Source: Oscillospiraceae bacterium (lineage in GTDB: Bacteria; Bacillota; Clostridia; Oscillospirales; SIG627). From it: a DNA stretch of 64,000 nucleotides. The first letter of the stretch is position 1; each line of letters opens with the position of its first letter. The notes beneath the pieces are model-generated. The model did no database searches, was not told where the DNA came from, and saw only the letters and a list, made by a program, of their open reading frames with translations. Positions 52,467 through 61,012 of this stretch are shown one piece after another. Position numbers and translations under genes: made by a program. The stretch lies in assembly GCA_015065085.1 (NCBI GenBank), contig SVQW01000004.1, positions 62,001 through 126,000 on the forward strand, read 5' to 3'.

Positions 52467-53633
52467 ATGTCTGATGCATATATCACACTTGGCGCATCCG
52501 CAACAAAAAGCGAAGTACATAAAGCTATAAAAAAGCAAGATAAAGGCGTTTTTCCGGGTGCATTCTGCAAGCTGTGCGAGGACGTGGCAGGCGACAGCAA
52601 TTATTGCTCCGTCATGCACGCGGACGGCGCAGGTACAAAATCCTCGCTGGCGTATATTTACTATAAAGAAACAGGAGATATGTCCGTATTCGCGGGAATC
52701 GCGCAGGATTCCACCGTTATGAATCTGGATGACCTTCTGTGCGTCGGAATTACGGACAACTTCATAATGAGCAATACCATCGGCAGAAACGCTCACCGCA
52801 TAAGCGGAGATATAATTGCCGCTGTTATAGACGGATATTCTTCTTTTGTTGAGAAAATGAAGGATTTCGGAGTTAATATCACCATGTCCGGCGGTGAAAC
52901 CGCTGACGTGGGAGACCTTGTTTCCACACTCATTGTAGACTCAACATTCTTTGCACGTGTACCTAAAAACAAGGTTATCGATTGCGCTAACATAAAGCCC
53001 GGTAACGTTATTCTGGCACTCGCCTCATCGGGTAAAGCAACATATGAGGATGAATATAACTCGGGTATTTCTTCAAACGGTCTTACAGGTGCAAGACATC
53101 TCGTGCTTTCAAGCGTTTACCGTGACAAGTATCCCGAAAGCTTTTCATCAACAATCGAGGCAGGCAAAGCTTACAGCGGAAAATCGCTTCTCACCGACAA
53201 GTTGCCCGGAACGGATATTACCGTGGGCAAGGCATTGCTTTCCCCCACCAGAACCTACGCACCCATACTCAAGGAGCTGCTTGACGATAAAGATGCAAAG
53301 GTTTCGGGTCTTATCCACTGCACCGGCGGTGCACAGGCCAAATGCAAGAATTTCGGTTCGGGTCTGAGATACGTAAAGGACAATCTTTTTGACACTCCCC
53401 CGTTGTTCAGACTCATCGCGGAAAATGCCAACATCGGTGAAAAAGAAATGTACAATGTTTTCAATATGGGACATCGCATGGAAATATACTGCGATGAAGC
53501 CACCGCTGACAAGGCTGCCGCAATCGCCGCAAAATACAATGTGGAAGCAAGAAAAATAGGTTATGTAGAAGCTTCACCAAACGGCGAAAACACCGTAATT
53601 CTCAAAAAAGACGGCAAAGAATTCGTTTATTGA
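52467..53633 (+). CDS. purM: PurM-type AIR synthase, long Bacteroidetes-like form
   Basis: Phosphoribosylformylglycinamidine cyclo-ligase makes the purine intermediate AIR. This protein has 388 residues against about 345 in usual PurM. It begins MSDAYITLGASATKSEVHKAIKK and has MHADGAGTKSSLAYIYYKETGD, SGGETADVGDLVST, SNGLTGARH and a late VFNMGHRMEIY, all glycine-rich ATP-binding blocks of the fold. The sequence matches the longer form that I remember from Bacteroidetes more than the Firmicutes form. No other pur gene is near. The ATG at 52467 follows AAAGGGG; 25 codons of open frame upstream overlap the promoter. Confidence 0.85.
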   Translation: MSDAYITLGASATKSEVHKAIKKQDKGVFPGAFCKLCEDVAGDSNYCSVMHADGAGTKSSLAYIYYKETGDMSVFAGIAQDSTVMNLDDLLCVGITDNFIMSNTIGRNAHRISGDIIAAVIDGYSSFVEKMKDFGVNITMSGGETADVGDLVSTLIVDSTFFARVPKNKVIDCANIKPGNVILALASSGKATYEDEYNSGISSNGLTGARHLVLSSVYRDKYPESFSSTIEAGKAYSGKSLLTDKLPGTDITVGKALLSPTRTYAPILKELLDDKDAKVSGLIHCTGGAQAKCKNFGSGLRYVKDNLFDTPPLFRLIAENANIGEKEMYNVFNMGHRMEIYCDEATADKAAAIAAKYNVEARKIGYVEASPNGENTVILKKDGKEFVY

Positions 53634-53648
53634 TTAAGGAGAGGTATT

Positions 53649-54587
53649 ATGACAAAACCTCGTATTTTGTGCGTCGGAAGCGCTAACATGGACCTTGTCA
53701 TGAAGATGGAACGTGTTCCCGAACGCGGAGAAACGCTCATAACAACCCGCGACTATGAATTCGTTCCCGGCGGAAAAGGTGCAAATGCCGCAGTTGCCGC
53801 CGCCAGACTCGGTGCGGATACACTGTTTTGCACTCGCGTGGGCGATGATGCAAACGGAAAAGTTCTAAAGGACATGTACGTTAAAGAAGGTATTTCTCCG
53901 CGCTTTATAGGTGTTGACAAAAACAACGGCACGGGGCTTGCAGGAATTTTTCTTGAAAGTGACGGAACGAACCGCATCGTGGTCTATCCCGGTGCAAACA
54001 ATGCACTCAACACTGAAGATCTGGAAGAAGCGTTCATATCTTATCCCGACGCTCTTCTCATGCAGTTTGAAATACCCGAAAGTACCATCATCAGAGCATG
54101 CCGTATGGCAGCAGAACGCGGTGTAAAGGTATTTATAGACGCGGGACCCGCAAGAGCAGACTTCCCCCTCAAAGATCTGGGACGTCTTGAAATATTTTCT
54201 CCCAACGAGACTGAAACACTGGCGTACACGGGTATATCACCCGACACCATGTCCGCAACCATGCATGCAACAGTCAAGCTTTCGGTAATGGTAAACGCAA
54301 AGTACATAGTTCTTAAGCTGGGAAGCCGTGGGGCATATGTTTATGACGGAGTAAATGCGGACATAATACCATCTTACGACGTATGTGCCGTTGATACCAC
54401 CGCCGCAGGCGATGCATTCACCTCGGCACTTACCTACGAATATCTGAAAACAAACGATATAATACATTCCATAAAATTTGCCAATGCAGTCGGGGCACTG
54501 ACAGTCACCCGCATGGGCGCTTCCTCTTCCCTGCCCACATACGATGAAGTAATGAATTTTGTTAAAATAAAACAGATACAGTTATAA
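53649..54587 (+). CDS. rbsK: Ribokinase (PfkB family)
   Basis: Sugar kinase of 312 residues. The N-terminal PfkB motif PGGKGANAAVAAARLG and the C-terminal DTTAAGDAFTSAL (anion hole and catalytic Asp) are intact. VGSANMDLV and FSPNETE also fit ribokinase rather than fructokinase. Ribose is the likeliest substrate but related sugars cannot be ruled out. It sits 15 bases after purM and 13 bases before a TIM-barrel family gene. Confidence 0.88.
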   Translation: MTKPRILCVGSANMDLVMKMERVPERGETLITTRDYEFVPGGKGANAAVAAARLGADTLFCTRVGDDANGKVLKDMYVKEGISPRFIGVDKNNGTGLAGIFLESDGTNRIVVYPGANNALNTEDLEEAFISYPDALLMQFEIPESTIIRACRMAAERGVKVFIDAGPARADFPLKDLGRLEIFSPNETETLAYTGISPDTMSATMHATVKLSVMVNAKYIVLKLGSRGAYVYDGVNADIIPSYDVCAVDTTAAGDAFTSALTYEYLKTNDIIHSIKFANAVGALTVTRMGASSSLPTYDEVMNFVKIKQIQL

Positions 54588-54600
54588 GGAGAGTTTTATC

Positions 54601-55854
54601 ATGTTGAACGAAGGTAAACTCATTTTTGGAGCATATACCCCTTTTATCTATGATTTTGACACAATCGAACAGCAAGCAAAGGATATGGCTGACGCCGGTA
54701 TAAACTTTGCAGTACTGGAGCATAAGTTTGATGACTTTACAGCAGAACAGAAAAGAGCGGTTTTTGATATTCTCGGCAAGTACAATATTGACGGTGTATA
54801 CTTTGACCAGGATATTATGAAGCGCGTTGAAGTACTCGGAAGCGACGCTGCACAGATGTTTGATGCCCCCAAAGCAGAAAACGCTAATTTTTACAAAGAC
54901 AGCAAAGGCTTCGGCGGTCATATGTTTGTAGACGAGCCCGGAACAGAGCATTTTCCCGAGCTTGGTAAAACCGTTGCGGCATATCAGAAGATGTTCCCCG
55001 GAAAATGCCCTTATATCAATCTTCTTCCCATGTATGCAAACCGTGCTCAGCTGACCGGCGGTGCATGGATGTCCAAAATAGAGTATTTCGATACTTCTTC
55101 CGCGACTTTCCAGAAATATCTTGATGAATATGTAAAATATGTCCCCACCGACTATATCTGCACTGATATTTATCCCTGCCATGTGGACGGTGAAGGCAAC
55201 CGCGTTACCTACAACAACTATGTCAAGAGCATCGAAATAACCGCAGACACTGCCAAAAAGGCTGGCAAGGATTTCTGGTGCTGCATACAGACAGCTACTT
55301 GGTCGAGCAATATCCGTGTGCCCAATGAGTCTGATTACAGATGGCAGGTATACACTCTGTTGTCATACGGTGTAAAGGCATTTATTTACTACATTTATGC
55401 ACAACGTCCCAAGCACTTTGGCATGTGTGTGAACGAAGACCTTTCCAAAAACGAAATGTATAACATTTCCAAGCGTGTAACCTCCGAATTAAAGAGATTT
55501 GAGGATGTATACCTCAAGTACGAGAATCTGGGTGCATATTCCCATAATTACAGCGAGGCTGTGCCCTATTTGAGAATGGACAATCCCTACAATGGTGAAT
55601 CTCCCGTAAAGGAAATAATTTGCGATGACCCTCTGCTTGTAGGTGTTTTCAAGGAGAAAAAGGGTAATTCCAAGGCATTTACTTTGGTTAACATGAGCGA
55701 ACTTGCCAAGGACAAGACTGTAAATGCAAAGCTTAAGATAAACGGCAAGGTCACTGCATATTACGCAGGTATCCCCTGCACAATATATCCTATCGACGGA
55801 TACTACAACTTCACACTTACCACCGGTGATGGTATTTTTGTGACGGTGGAATGA
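54601..55854 (+). CDS. TIM-barrel hydrolase-like protein, paralog 4
   Basis: 417 residues, no signal peptide, same family as the three proteins at 24341-30231 but more distant. FVDEPGTEHF, YINLLPMYANRAQLTGG, DYICTDIYPC and CCIQTATW match; the Cys of IQTCSW is replaced by Ala. The C-terminal beta domain ends GDGIFVTVE. In the barrel loops it lacks the segment with FPAEY found in the others, making it shorter. Its neighbours are ribokinase and a HAD phosphatase gene, with which it overlaps by four bases, so it may feed a sugar to the kinase. Activity not shown. Confidence 0.7.
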   Translation: MLNEGKLIFGAYTPFIYDFDTIEQQAKDMADAGINFAVLEHKFDDFTAEQKRAVFDILGKYNIDGVYFDQDIMKRVEVLGSDAAQMFDAPKAENANFYKDSKGFGGHMFVDEPGTEHFPELGKTVAAYQKMFPGKCPYINLLPMYANRAQLTGGAWMSKIEYFDTSSATFQKYLDEYVKYVPTDYICTDIYPCHVDGEGNRVTYNNYVKSIEITADTAKKAGKDFWCCIQTATWSSNIRVPNESDYRWQVYTLLSYGVKAFIYYIYAQRPKHFGMCVNEDLSKNEMYNISKRVTSELKRFEDVYLKYENLGAYSHNYSEAVPYLRMDNPYNGESPVKEIICDDPLLVGVFKEKKGNSKAFTLVNMSELAKDKTVNAKLKINGKVTAYYAGIPCTIYPIDGYYNFTLTTGDGIFVTVE

Positions 55855-56363
55855 TGAATCTTTTTTATCCCGACTATTATTTTGATAATATTTATCAGGC
55901 AACACCTCAGCTTTTTATGGAAAATGGAATTAAGGGTATAATATTTGATATCGACAATACTCTTGCGCCGTACGAAATGGCGTTGCCGGACGAAAAGCTT
56001 ACGGCGTATCTTAATTCGCTGACAGAATGCGGAATAAAGATTGCGTTTGTTTCAAACAATCACAAAGAACGTGTGGATACCTTTAATATTTTCGGTTGCT
56101 ACGGCGCGCACGATGCGGGGAAACCCGCACGCCGCGCCGTAAGACTTGCAATGCAACATATGGGAACAGATGAAACTAATACTGCCCTGTGCGGAGACCA
56201 GATATTTACCGACATTTTCGCAGGAAAACGTCTCGGGCTTCTGTGCATTCTGGTAAATCCGATAAAGGACAAAACTACACTTTTTTTCAAAACAAAAAGA
56301 ATGCTCGAAAAACCTATTTTGAAAAGTTATCTGAAAAAACGGAGTGACAAAAATGGGCGCTAA
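55851..56363 (+). CDS. YqeG-family HAD phosphatase
   Basis: Cytosolic phosphatase of the HAD IIIA (YqeG) group, 170 residues. Motif I is FDIDNTLAPYE with the nucleophile Asp, motif II SNN, the lysine is in DAGKPA and motif III is GDQIFTDIFAGKRLG. YqeG-type genes are widespread in Firmicutes and have no proven substrate. The start (ATGATG) overlaps the previous stop; either Met could serve. The end overlaps the next gene by 11 bases. Confidence 0.88.
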   Translation: MMNLFYPDYYFDNIYQATPQLFMENGIKGIIFDIDNTLAPYEMALPDEKLTAYLNSLTECGIKIAFVSNNHKERVDTFNIFGCYGAHDAGKPARRAVRLAMQHMGTDETNTALCGDQIFTDIFAGKRLGLLCILVNPIKDKTTLFFKTKRMLEKPILKSYLKKRSDKNGR

Positions 56364-57213
56364 ATTCGGTCCCGGCGGAAATTCTGTAGAATTTGCCGCG
56401 GCAAAGCTAAAAAAATCAAGTGATATTCCAAAATGGGTTCACGATTACGGTCTTGATGCCTATGAATATGAAGCAGGCAGAGGTGTAAGCGGTTCAATGG
56501 AAAGCTTTATGCGCCTGGGCGAAGAAGCACGAAAATACGGCATTTCTCTTTCGCTGCACGCACCCTACTATATTTCACTTTCAGGTGTGGAAAAGGAAAC
56601 AAGGCTTAAAAGCGTGGATTACATTGTTAAAAGTCTTGAGGCTGCATATGCCATGGGGGCTTCCATTATTGTGGTACACACGGGAAGTGCGGGAAAAATA
56701 AGCCGTGAGCAAGCTGTTGCACTGGCGTCTGACACACTGGAGCATGTGATTGACGTTGTTCAATATACACCCTTCAAGGATATTTCCATTGGTTTGGAAA
56801 CAATGGGAAAGAAAAATCAGCTTGGCACTCTCAGCGAGGTCATAAGCCTTTGCAAAATAGATAAAATCTTCCGTCCCGTTGTTGATTTCGGTCACATCAA
56901 CGCATTTACTCTGGGCGAAGCATTCAAAAACCGTGATGACTATAAGCGCATTTTCAGTGATATTGCAGAGGGATTGGGCGATGAATATGCCAACACACTG
57001 CACTGCCATTTTTCAAAAATACAGTATACCGATGGCGGTGAAAAAAAGCATCTTGACCTGGATGACACAGTTTACGGTCCTCCCTTTGAACCGCTGATGG
57101 AAGCAATTCACGAATTAAAACTGTCCCCTACTATAATCAGCGAATCCTGCGATTATATGGACAGGGACGCTTTGAGAATGAAGAACTATTACAACAGTTT
57201 GGGTGAAATCTGA
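56353..57213 (+). CDS. nfo: Endonuclease IV (AP endonuclease family 2)
   Basis: DNA-repair enzyme that cuts at abasic sites; TIM barrel with three zinc ions. The 286 residues show KFGPGGNSVEF at the start, SLHAPYYISL, VVHTGSAGKISRE, GLETMGKK, VVDFGHINA, LHCHFSK and ISES, the metal ligands of the family. Its ATG lies eight bases after a GGAG site inside the YqeG gene; a GTG three codons earlier would overlap that site. Confidence 0.9.
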   Translation: MGAKFGPGGNSVEFAAAKLKKSSDIPKWVHDYGLDAYEYEAGRGVSGSMESFMRLGEEARKYGISLSLHAPYYISLSGVEKETRLKSVDYIVKSLEAAYAMGASIIVVHTGSAGKISREQAVALASDTLEHVIDVVQYTPFKDISIGLETMGKKNQLGTLSEVISLCKIDKIFRPVVDFGHINAFTLGEAFKNRDDYKRIFSDIAEGLGDEYANTLHCHFSKIQYTDGGEKKHLDLDDTVYGPPFEPLMEAIHELKLSPTIISESCDYMDRDALRMKNYYNSLGEI

Positions 57214-58278
57214 ATGAACAATATACAAAAATTTCTCTCTCAGCTGTCCTGCGCCGCGATTATACAGAATCCGAAAAACCGCCGTTATCTTACAGGTTTT
57301 TCTTCCTCCGACGGAGTTTTACTGATTTGTGAAAAACCGTATCTTCTGCTTGATTTCAGATATGCGGAGTCGGCGCGTATAAAAAAACAGCAAGGAATAA
57401 TTCCCGCTGAAATCGAAATAATCTGTCCCGAAAGAAGCTTCTTCACCGAGGTTTTACAAATTATGCAAAAGTGTGACTGTAAAACGTTGGCATTTGAAGA
57501 AAACTACGTCACTTTCAAGGCGTACAAGGATATGTGCAAGGCTCTTGACGGCATACACCTCATTCCGCTTGAAAATGCCGTCGAAAAGCTTCGTCAGATA
57601 AAGAGCGAAGATGAGCTGAAAAAAATAAAAGCGGCACAGGAAATCACCGACAGTGCCTTTGAGCACATTCTTGGTTTCATTTCTCGAGACCGTACCGAAA
57701 CAGAAATTGCCGCAGAAATTGACCACTATTTTCGACAAAACGGTGCTTTTACGGCGTTTGATACTATTTGTGTAAGTGGCGCGAAAAGCTCCTTGCCTCA
57801 TGGTGTACCCGAAAACATTCCCATTACTCCAAACGGGTTTCTGACCATGGACTTCGGAGCATGTCTTGATGGATACTGCTCAGACATGACAAGAACCGTG
57901 GTCGTAGGCAAAGCGGACGAAAAAATGAAAAGCGTATACAGCACCGTACTTGAGGCTCAGGACGCCGCATTAAGTGTTATACATGGCGGTATTATAGGCA
58001 AAGAGGCTGATTCTGCCGCGCGTGATGTCATTTACAATGCAGGCTACAAGGGATGTTTCGGTCATTCGCTGGGGCATTCCTTGGGGCTTGATATACACGA
58101 GTCCCCCAACTTTTCACCAAAAAACGAATTTCCCGTTCCGTCGGGCTCCGTTTTAAGCGTAGAACCCGGTATTTACATCGAGGGCTTGTATGGTGTGCGT
58201 ATCGAGGATATAGTATATCTCACGGACGAGGGCTGCATCAATCTTACACGAAGCACAAAAAAGCTGATAGAGCTATAA
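57214..58278 (+). CDS. M24-family aminopeptidase (Xaa-Pro type)
   Basis: Metallopeptidase of 354 residues, cytosolic. The N-terminal creatinase-like domain has NPKNRRYLTGFSSSDG. The catalytic domain keeps all five metal ligands: the Asp in MDFGA, the Asp in SDMTRTVVVG, the His in FGHSLGHSLGLDIHE, and the Glu in SVEPGIY and RIED. It most likely removes N-terminal residues before proline (PepP/PepQ group). The start abuts the nfo stop (TGAATG). Last gene of the purM run; a terminator follows. Confidence 0.92.
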   Translation: MNNIQKFLSQLSCAAIIQNPKNRRYLTGFSSSDGVLLICEKPYLLLDFRYAESARIKKQQGIIPAEIEIICPERSFFTEVLQIMQKCDCKTLAFEENYVTFKAYKDMCKALDGIHLIPLENAVEKLRQIKSEDELKKIKAAQEITDSAFEHILGFISRDRTETEIAAEIDHYFRQNGAFTAFDTICVSGAKSSLPHGVPENIPITPNGFLTMDFGACLDGYCSDMTRTVVVGKADEKMKSVYSTVLEAQDAALSVIHGGIIGKEADSAARDVIYNAGYKGCFGHSLGHSLGLDIHESPNFSPKNEFPVPSGSVLSVEPGIYIEGLYGVRIEDIVYLTDEGCINLTRSTKKLIEL

Positions 58279-58283
58279 AAATC

Positions 58284-58322
58284 AAACGCGGCAATGCTTG
58301 TTGCATTGCCGCGTTATTTTTT
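58284..58322 (+). terminator. Terminator of the purM run
   Basis: AACGCGGCAATGC pairs with GCATTGCCGCGTT over TTGTT, then ATTTTTTT. Very strong. Confidence 0.92.
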
Positions 58323-58324
58323 TA

Positions 58325-58987
58325 TTATTTTATAGGCAAAACGTAGAAAAGTATCATAAAGTAATGAAGAATACTTCCCGCTATAACAAACATATGCCAT
58401 ACCGCATGCATATATTTCACTTTCAGGCTAAAGAAAATTATACCTGCCGTATATGCAACACCGCCGCCTACAAGCATCCAAAAACCGACAGGATGCATTA
58501 TTCTGAAAAGCGGAACTATTGCGATTATAGCTACCCATCCGGACGCCACATATGCTATCATGGAAAACTTTTCGTACTTTTCAAGTCCTACGGCATTAAG
58601 AGTAATTCCCAGTGCAGCCGCTCCCCATACGATACCGAACAGTACCCATCCGAGTGCTCCTCGAAGCACAACCAGTGTCATAGGAGTGTACGTTCCCGCG
58701 ATGAGCAGGAAAATCGTAGAGTGATCCAGTATGCGGAACACCTTTTTAGTGGTTCGGTGGGTAAGCGCGTGATAAAGAGTAGATGTTGTATACGTTATTA
58801 TAAGCGAGGCTCCGTATATAGCGGCAGAAACCACACACCATGCATCGCCGTATATAGCGGCAAAAACTATAGCTATAACACAGCCCGCAATGGAAAGTGC
58901 AGCACCAAGGCCGTGTGAAATTGAATTGCACAGCTCCTCACCCAACGTGTACGACGGAATTTTTACGGGAATTTTTTCTTTTGCCAT
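58325..58987 (-). CDS. Hemolysin III family (PAQR) membrane protein
   Basis: Membrane protein of 220 residues with seven spans. The conserved zinc-binding residues of the PAQR superfamily are visible: STLYHAL (His), DHSTIF (Asp, His) and the late HAVWHMFVIAGSILHY (two His). Bacterial members include YqfA; their activity is not settled (lipid hydrolysis has been proposed). It lies 14 bases after the GH109-like gene and may share its transcript. Confidence 0.9.
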   Translation of the reverse strand: MAKEKIPVKIPSYTLGEELCNSISHGLGAALSIAGCVIAIVFAAIYGDAWCVVSAAIYGASLIITYTTSTLYHALTHRTTKKVFRILDHSTIFLLIAGTYTPMTLVVLRGALGWVLFGIVWGAAALGITLNAVGLEKYEKFSMIAYVASGWVAIIAIVPLFRIMHPVGFWMLVGGGVAYTAGIIFFSLKVKYMHAVWHMFVIAGSILHYFMILFYVLPIK

Positions 58988-59001
58988 TTTATTCTCCTTT
59001 A

Positions 59002-60240
59002 TTATTTGAACAGAGATTCATCAACCTCTTCAAGGCAGTACTTACCCTTATCGTATGCTTCGCGCTTGATCCACTTACCATTGGTAAAGTCGGGAATAGC
59101 GACAGGGGCGCTGCCAAGTGCAATTGATTCCTCGGACAAGCAGGTAACAGCCATCCATGCAGCCATATCGTAAACGTCAATAGGCGGCTTTTTGCCGGAT
59201 TTTATGCTTTCGACAAATGCCCTGAGTACCAGCCAGTCCATACCGCCGTGACCGCCTTTTACGCCGTCATTTTCAAATTCGGTCCAAAGGGGATGGCAAT
59301 ATTTTTCGTAAACAGTGTCAAACACTTCCCATTTATGAGCCTCGGGGCTGACACCGTCAAAATAAATACCATTGCAGTCCTCGCTCCAGATACCCTTTGT
59401 TCCCTGAAGAACGTTAGCACGTGAATAAGGTCTTGGCAGAGAGGTATCATGGGTGAGCAGAATAGTTTCACCGTTAGCACATTTAATCATGGTCTGAACG
59501 ATATCGCCCTGGTTGAATACGCGATTGGTAATAACATCGTCATCAGTTCTGTTAGTTTTTGCCCATTCAACTATACCGCGACTCTTGGAAGCCATAGCTG
59601 TGAGAGAAATCATGCGATTTCCGCGGTTAATATTGAGATTTTTTGCGATAGGACCGAGCTCATGGGTAGGATAAAGTTCACCGTTACGCGCGGTATATTC
59701 GCCCTGACGGTAATGACGGTTTCTGTCACCTAAGCCGATTTCTTCTCTAAGGTCATGACGATATCCGCCTTCTGCATGGATAAGCTCTCCGAAAAGGCCT
59801 TTTTTAACCATGTTGAGCACTGCCATTTCTTTTTTGCCGTAGCAGCAATTCTCAAGAAGCATACAGGGAACTCCGGTCTTTTCATGGGTACGTACCAGCT
59901 CCCACAGCTGATTGATAGAGTAAGCGCCGCCAACCTCGGATGCAACCGCAATACCGGCATTCATGGCATCAATACAAATGTCAACATGAGCAACCCATGC
60001 GGAAGGAGTAATCACCGCATCAATTCCCTTGATTGCAAGTATATCGTGATAATCCTTAGATGCTACCGGTTCCTTGCCGTATTTATCAATGACTTTCTGC
60101 TTTGCGGATTCCATGCGGTCCTCATAAAGATCGCACACGCCGACTACTTTTACGTCCTCCATCTCAAGAAGAAGATTAAGCAAACCGCTTCCTCGTCCGC
60201 TGTGACCTATAAAACCTACGTTCAATTTTCTTTTTGCCAT
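59002..60240 (-). CDS. GH109-like Gfo/Idh/MocA oxidoreductase-fold protein
   Basis: 412 residues with an N-terminal Rossmann fold (NVGFIGHSGRGSGLLNLL) and the Gfo/Idh/MocA C-terminal domain. RNGELYPTHELGPIA, LNINRGNRM, PRPYSR and GGHGGMDWLVLR resemble GH109, NAD-dependent alpha-N-acetylgalactosaminidases. The GH109 His/Tyr-type catalytic stretch YPTHELGP is intact. GH109 usually bears a signal peptide in Bacteroidetes; this one does not, so it would act in the cytosol. It could also be an ordinary sugar dehydrogenase. The promoter lies about 160 bases upstream, leaving a long leader with an imperfect dyad. Confidence 0.83.
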   Translation of the reverse strand: MAKRKLNVGFIGHSGRGSGLLNLLLEMEDVKVVGVCDLYEDRMESAKQKVIDKYGKEPVASKDYHDILAIKGIDAVITPSAWVAHVDICIDAMNAGIAVASEVGGAYSINQLWELVRTHEKTGVPCMLLENCCYGKKEMAVLNMVKKGLFGELIHAEGGYRHDLREEIGLGDRNRHYRQGEYTARNGELYPTHELGPIAKNLNINRGNRMISLTAMASKSRGIVEWAKTNRTDDDVITNRVFNQGDIVQTMIKCANGETILLTHDTSLPRPYSRANVLQGTKGIWSEDCNGIYFDGVSPEAHKWEVFDTVYEKYCHPLWTEFENDGVKGGHGGMDWLVLRAFVESIKSGKKPPIDVYDMAAWMAVTCLSEESIALGSAPVAIPDFTNGKWIKREAYDKGKYCLEEVDESLFK

Positions 60241-60290
60241 TACTCTTTACCATCCTAAAATATAAGATTTATCCGAGATGATTCACAGTA

Positions 60291-60311
60291 AACCGGTTTT
60301 GAAAACCAGTT
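60291..60311. promoter_or_regulatory. Operator-like dyad in the GH109-like leader
   Basis: AACCGGTTTT-G-AAAACCAGTT, a 21-base dyad with one mismatch, 50 bases before the start codon and about 90 bases after the promoter. A further perfect dyad TATGATATCATA lies at about 60329-60340. The long stretch 60241-60560 holds these, the promoter and nothing else I can name. Confidence 0.45.
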
Positions 60312-60397
60312 CTTAAAGTTTCTTTAACTATGATATCATATGATTAAAGAAAATTCAAGAGATAAATTGTGAATATGCAAATTCTCCGATTGATTTT

Positions 60398-60425
60398 ATT
60401 ATAACTAATTTTATTTAAATGTCAA
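60398..60425 (-). promoter_or_regulatory. Promoter of the GH109-like gene
   Basis: Minus strand TTGACA, 16-base AT-rich spacer, TATAAT. Confidence 0.72.
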
Positions 60426-60557
60426 TGGATTTATCGGACATACATGGACAAATCGAATTTCAAATCTCGTTTTTTGTCCAATTATACAAGTCACGGCATA
60501 GACATTTCGATTATATGCAATTCTTAAGATTTTCATAAGCATGTCAGAATCAAAACA

Positions 60558-60588
60558 TAAAAAAAGCACTCCGCATGAAGTGCTTTTA
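60558..60588 (-). terminator. Terminator of the tRNA cluster
   Basis: AAAGCACT / AGTGCTTT stem with an 8-base loop, then T run on the minus strand. It begins right after tRNA-Glu. Confidence 0.88.
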
Positions 60589-60660
60589 TGACCCGTAGGA
60601 GAATCGAACTCCTGATACCGCCGTGAAAGGGCGGTGTCTTAACCGCTTGACCAACGGGCC
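60589..60660 (-). tRNA. tRNA-Glu (TTC)
   Basis: Cloverleaf with acceptor GGCCCGT / ACGGGTC, anticodon arm CCGCC-CTTTCAC-GGCGG (anticodon TTC) and T arm GTTCGATTC. CCA not encoded. Last gene of the cluster. Confidence 0.95.
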
Positions 60661-60667
60661 TTATAAA

Positions 60668-60741
60668 TAGCGGAAGTGGGATTTGAACCTACGACCTATC
60701 GGGTATGAACCGAGTGCTCTAGCCAGCTGAGCTATTCCGCC
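60668..60741 (-). tRNA. tRNA-Met (CAT), elongator type
   Basis: Acceptor GGCGGAA / TTCCGCT (G-T at the end), anticodon loop TTCATAC. The paired first position argues against an initiator tRNA. The T stem has an A-C mismatch and the first anticodon pair is C-T, slightly weak. A lysidine tRNA-Ile reading CAT cannot be fully excluded. Confidence 0.9.
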
Positions 60742-60795
60742 ATATTATTTACTGGGTTAGCCGAGTGACTGACAACCGCGTTCTTTTGCGAATTT

Positions 60796-60824
60796 ATTAT
60801 ATCACAAAAAACTCAGTTTGTCAA
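60796..60824 (-). promoter_or_regulatory. Internal promoter in the tRNA cluster
   Basis: Minus strand exact TTGACA, 17 bases, exact TATAAT with TGTGA before it, between tRNA-His and tRNA-Met. It can drive Met and Glu separately. Confidence 0.82.
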
Positions 60825-60848
60825 TACATTTTTTAAAAAAAATTGACG

Positions 60849-60923
60849 GGTGGATAATCGGATTCGAACCGACGGCCTCCAGGGCCACAACCTGGCGCTC
60901 TAACCAACTGAGCTATATCCACC
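60849..60923 (-). tRNA. tRNA-His (GTG)
   Basis: Acceptor GTGGATA / TATCCAC with the extra G at -1 facing C73, the hallmark of tRNA-His. Anticodon arm CCAGG-TTGTGGC-CCTGG. T arm GTTCGAATC. Confidence 0.95.
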
Positions 60924-60932
60924 ATAAATAAA

Positions 60933-61006
60933 CGTGCCAAGAGGGACTCGAACCCCCGACCTACTGCTTAGAAGGCAGTTGCTCTATCCAGCTGAGCTAT
61001 TGGCAC
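60933..61006 (-). tRNA. tRNA-Arg (TCT)
   Basis: Acceptor GTGCCAA / TTGGCAC, anticodon arm ACTGC-CTTCTAA-GCAGT with anticodon TCT, T arm GTTCGAGTC, discriminator G. Confidence 0.95.
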
Positions 61007-61012
61007 AAACAA

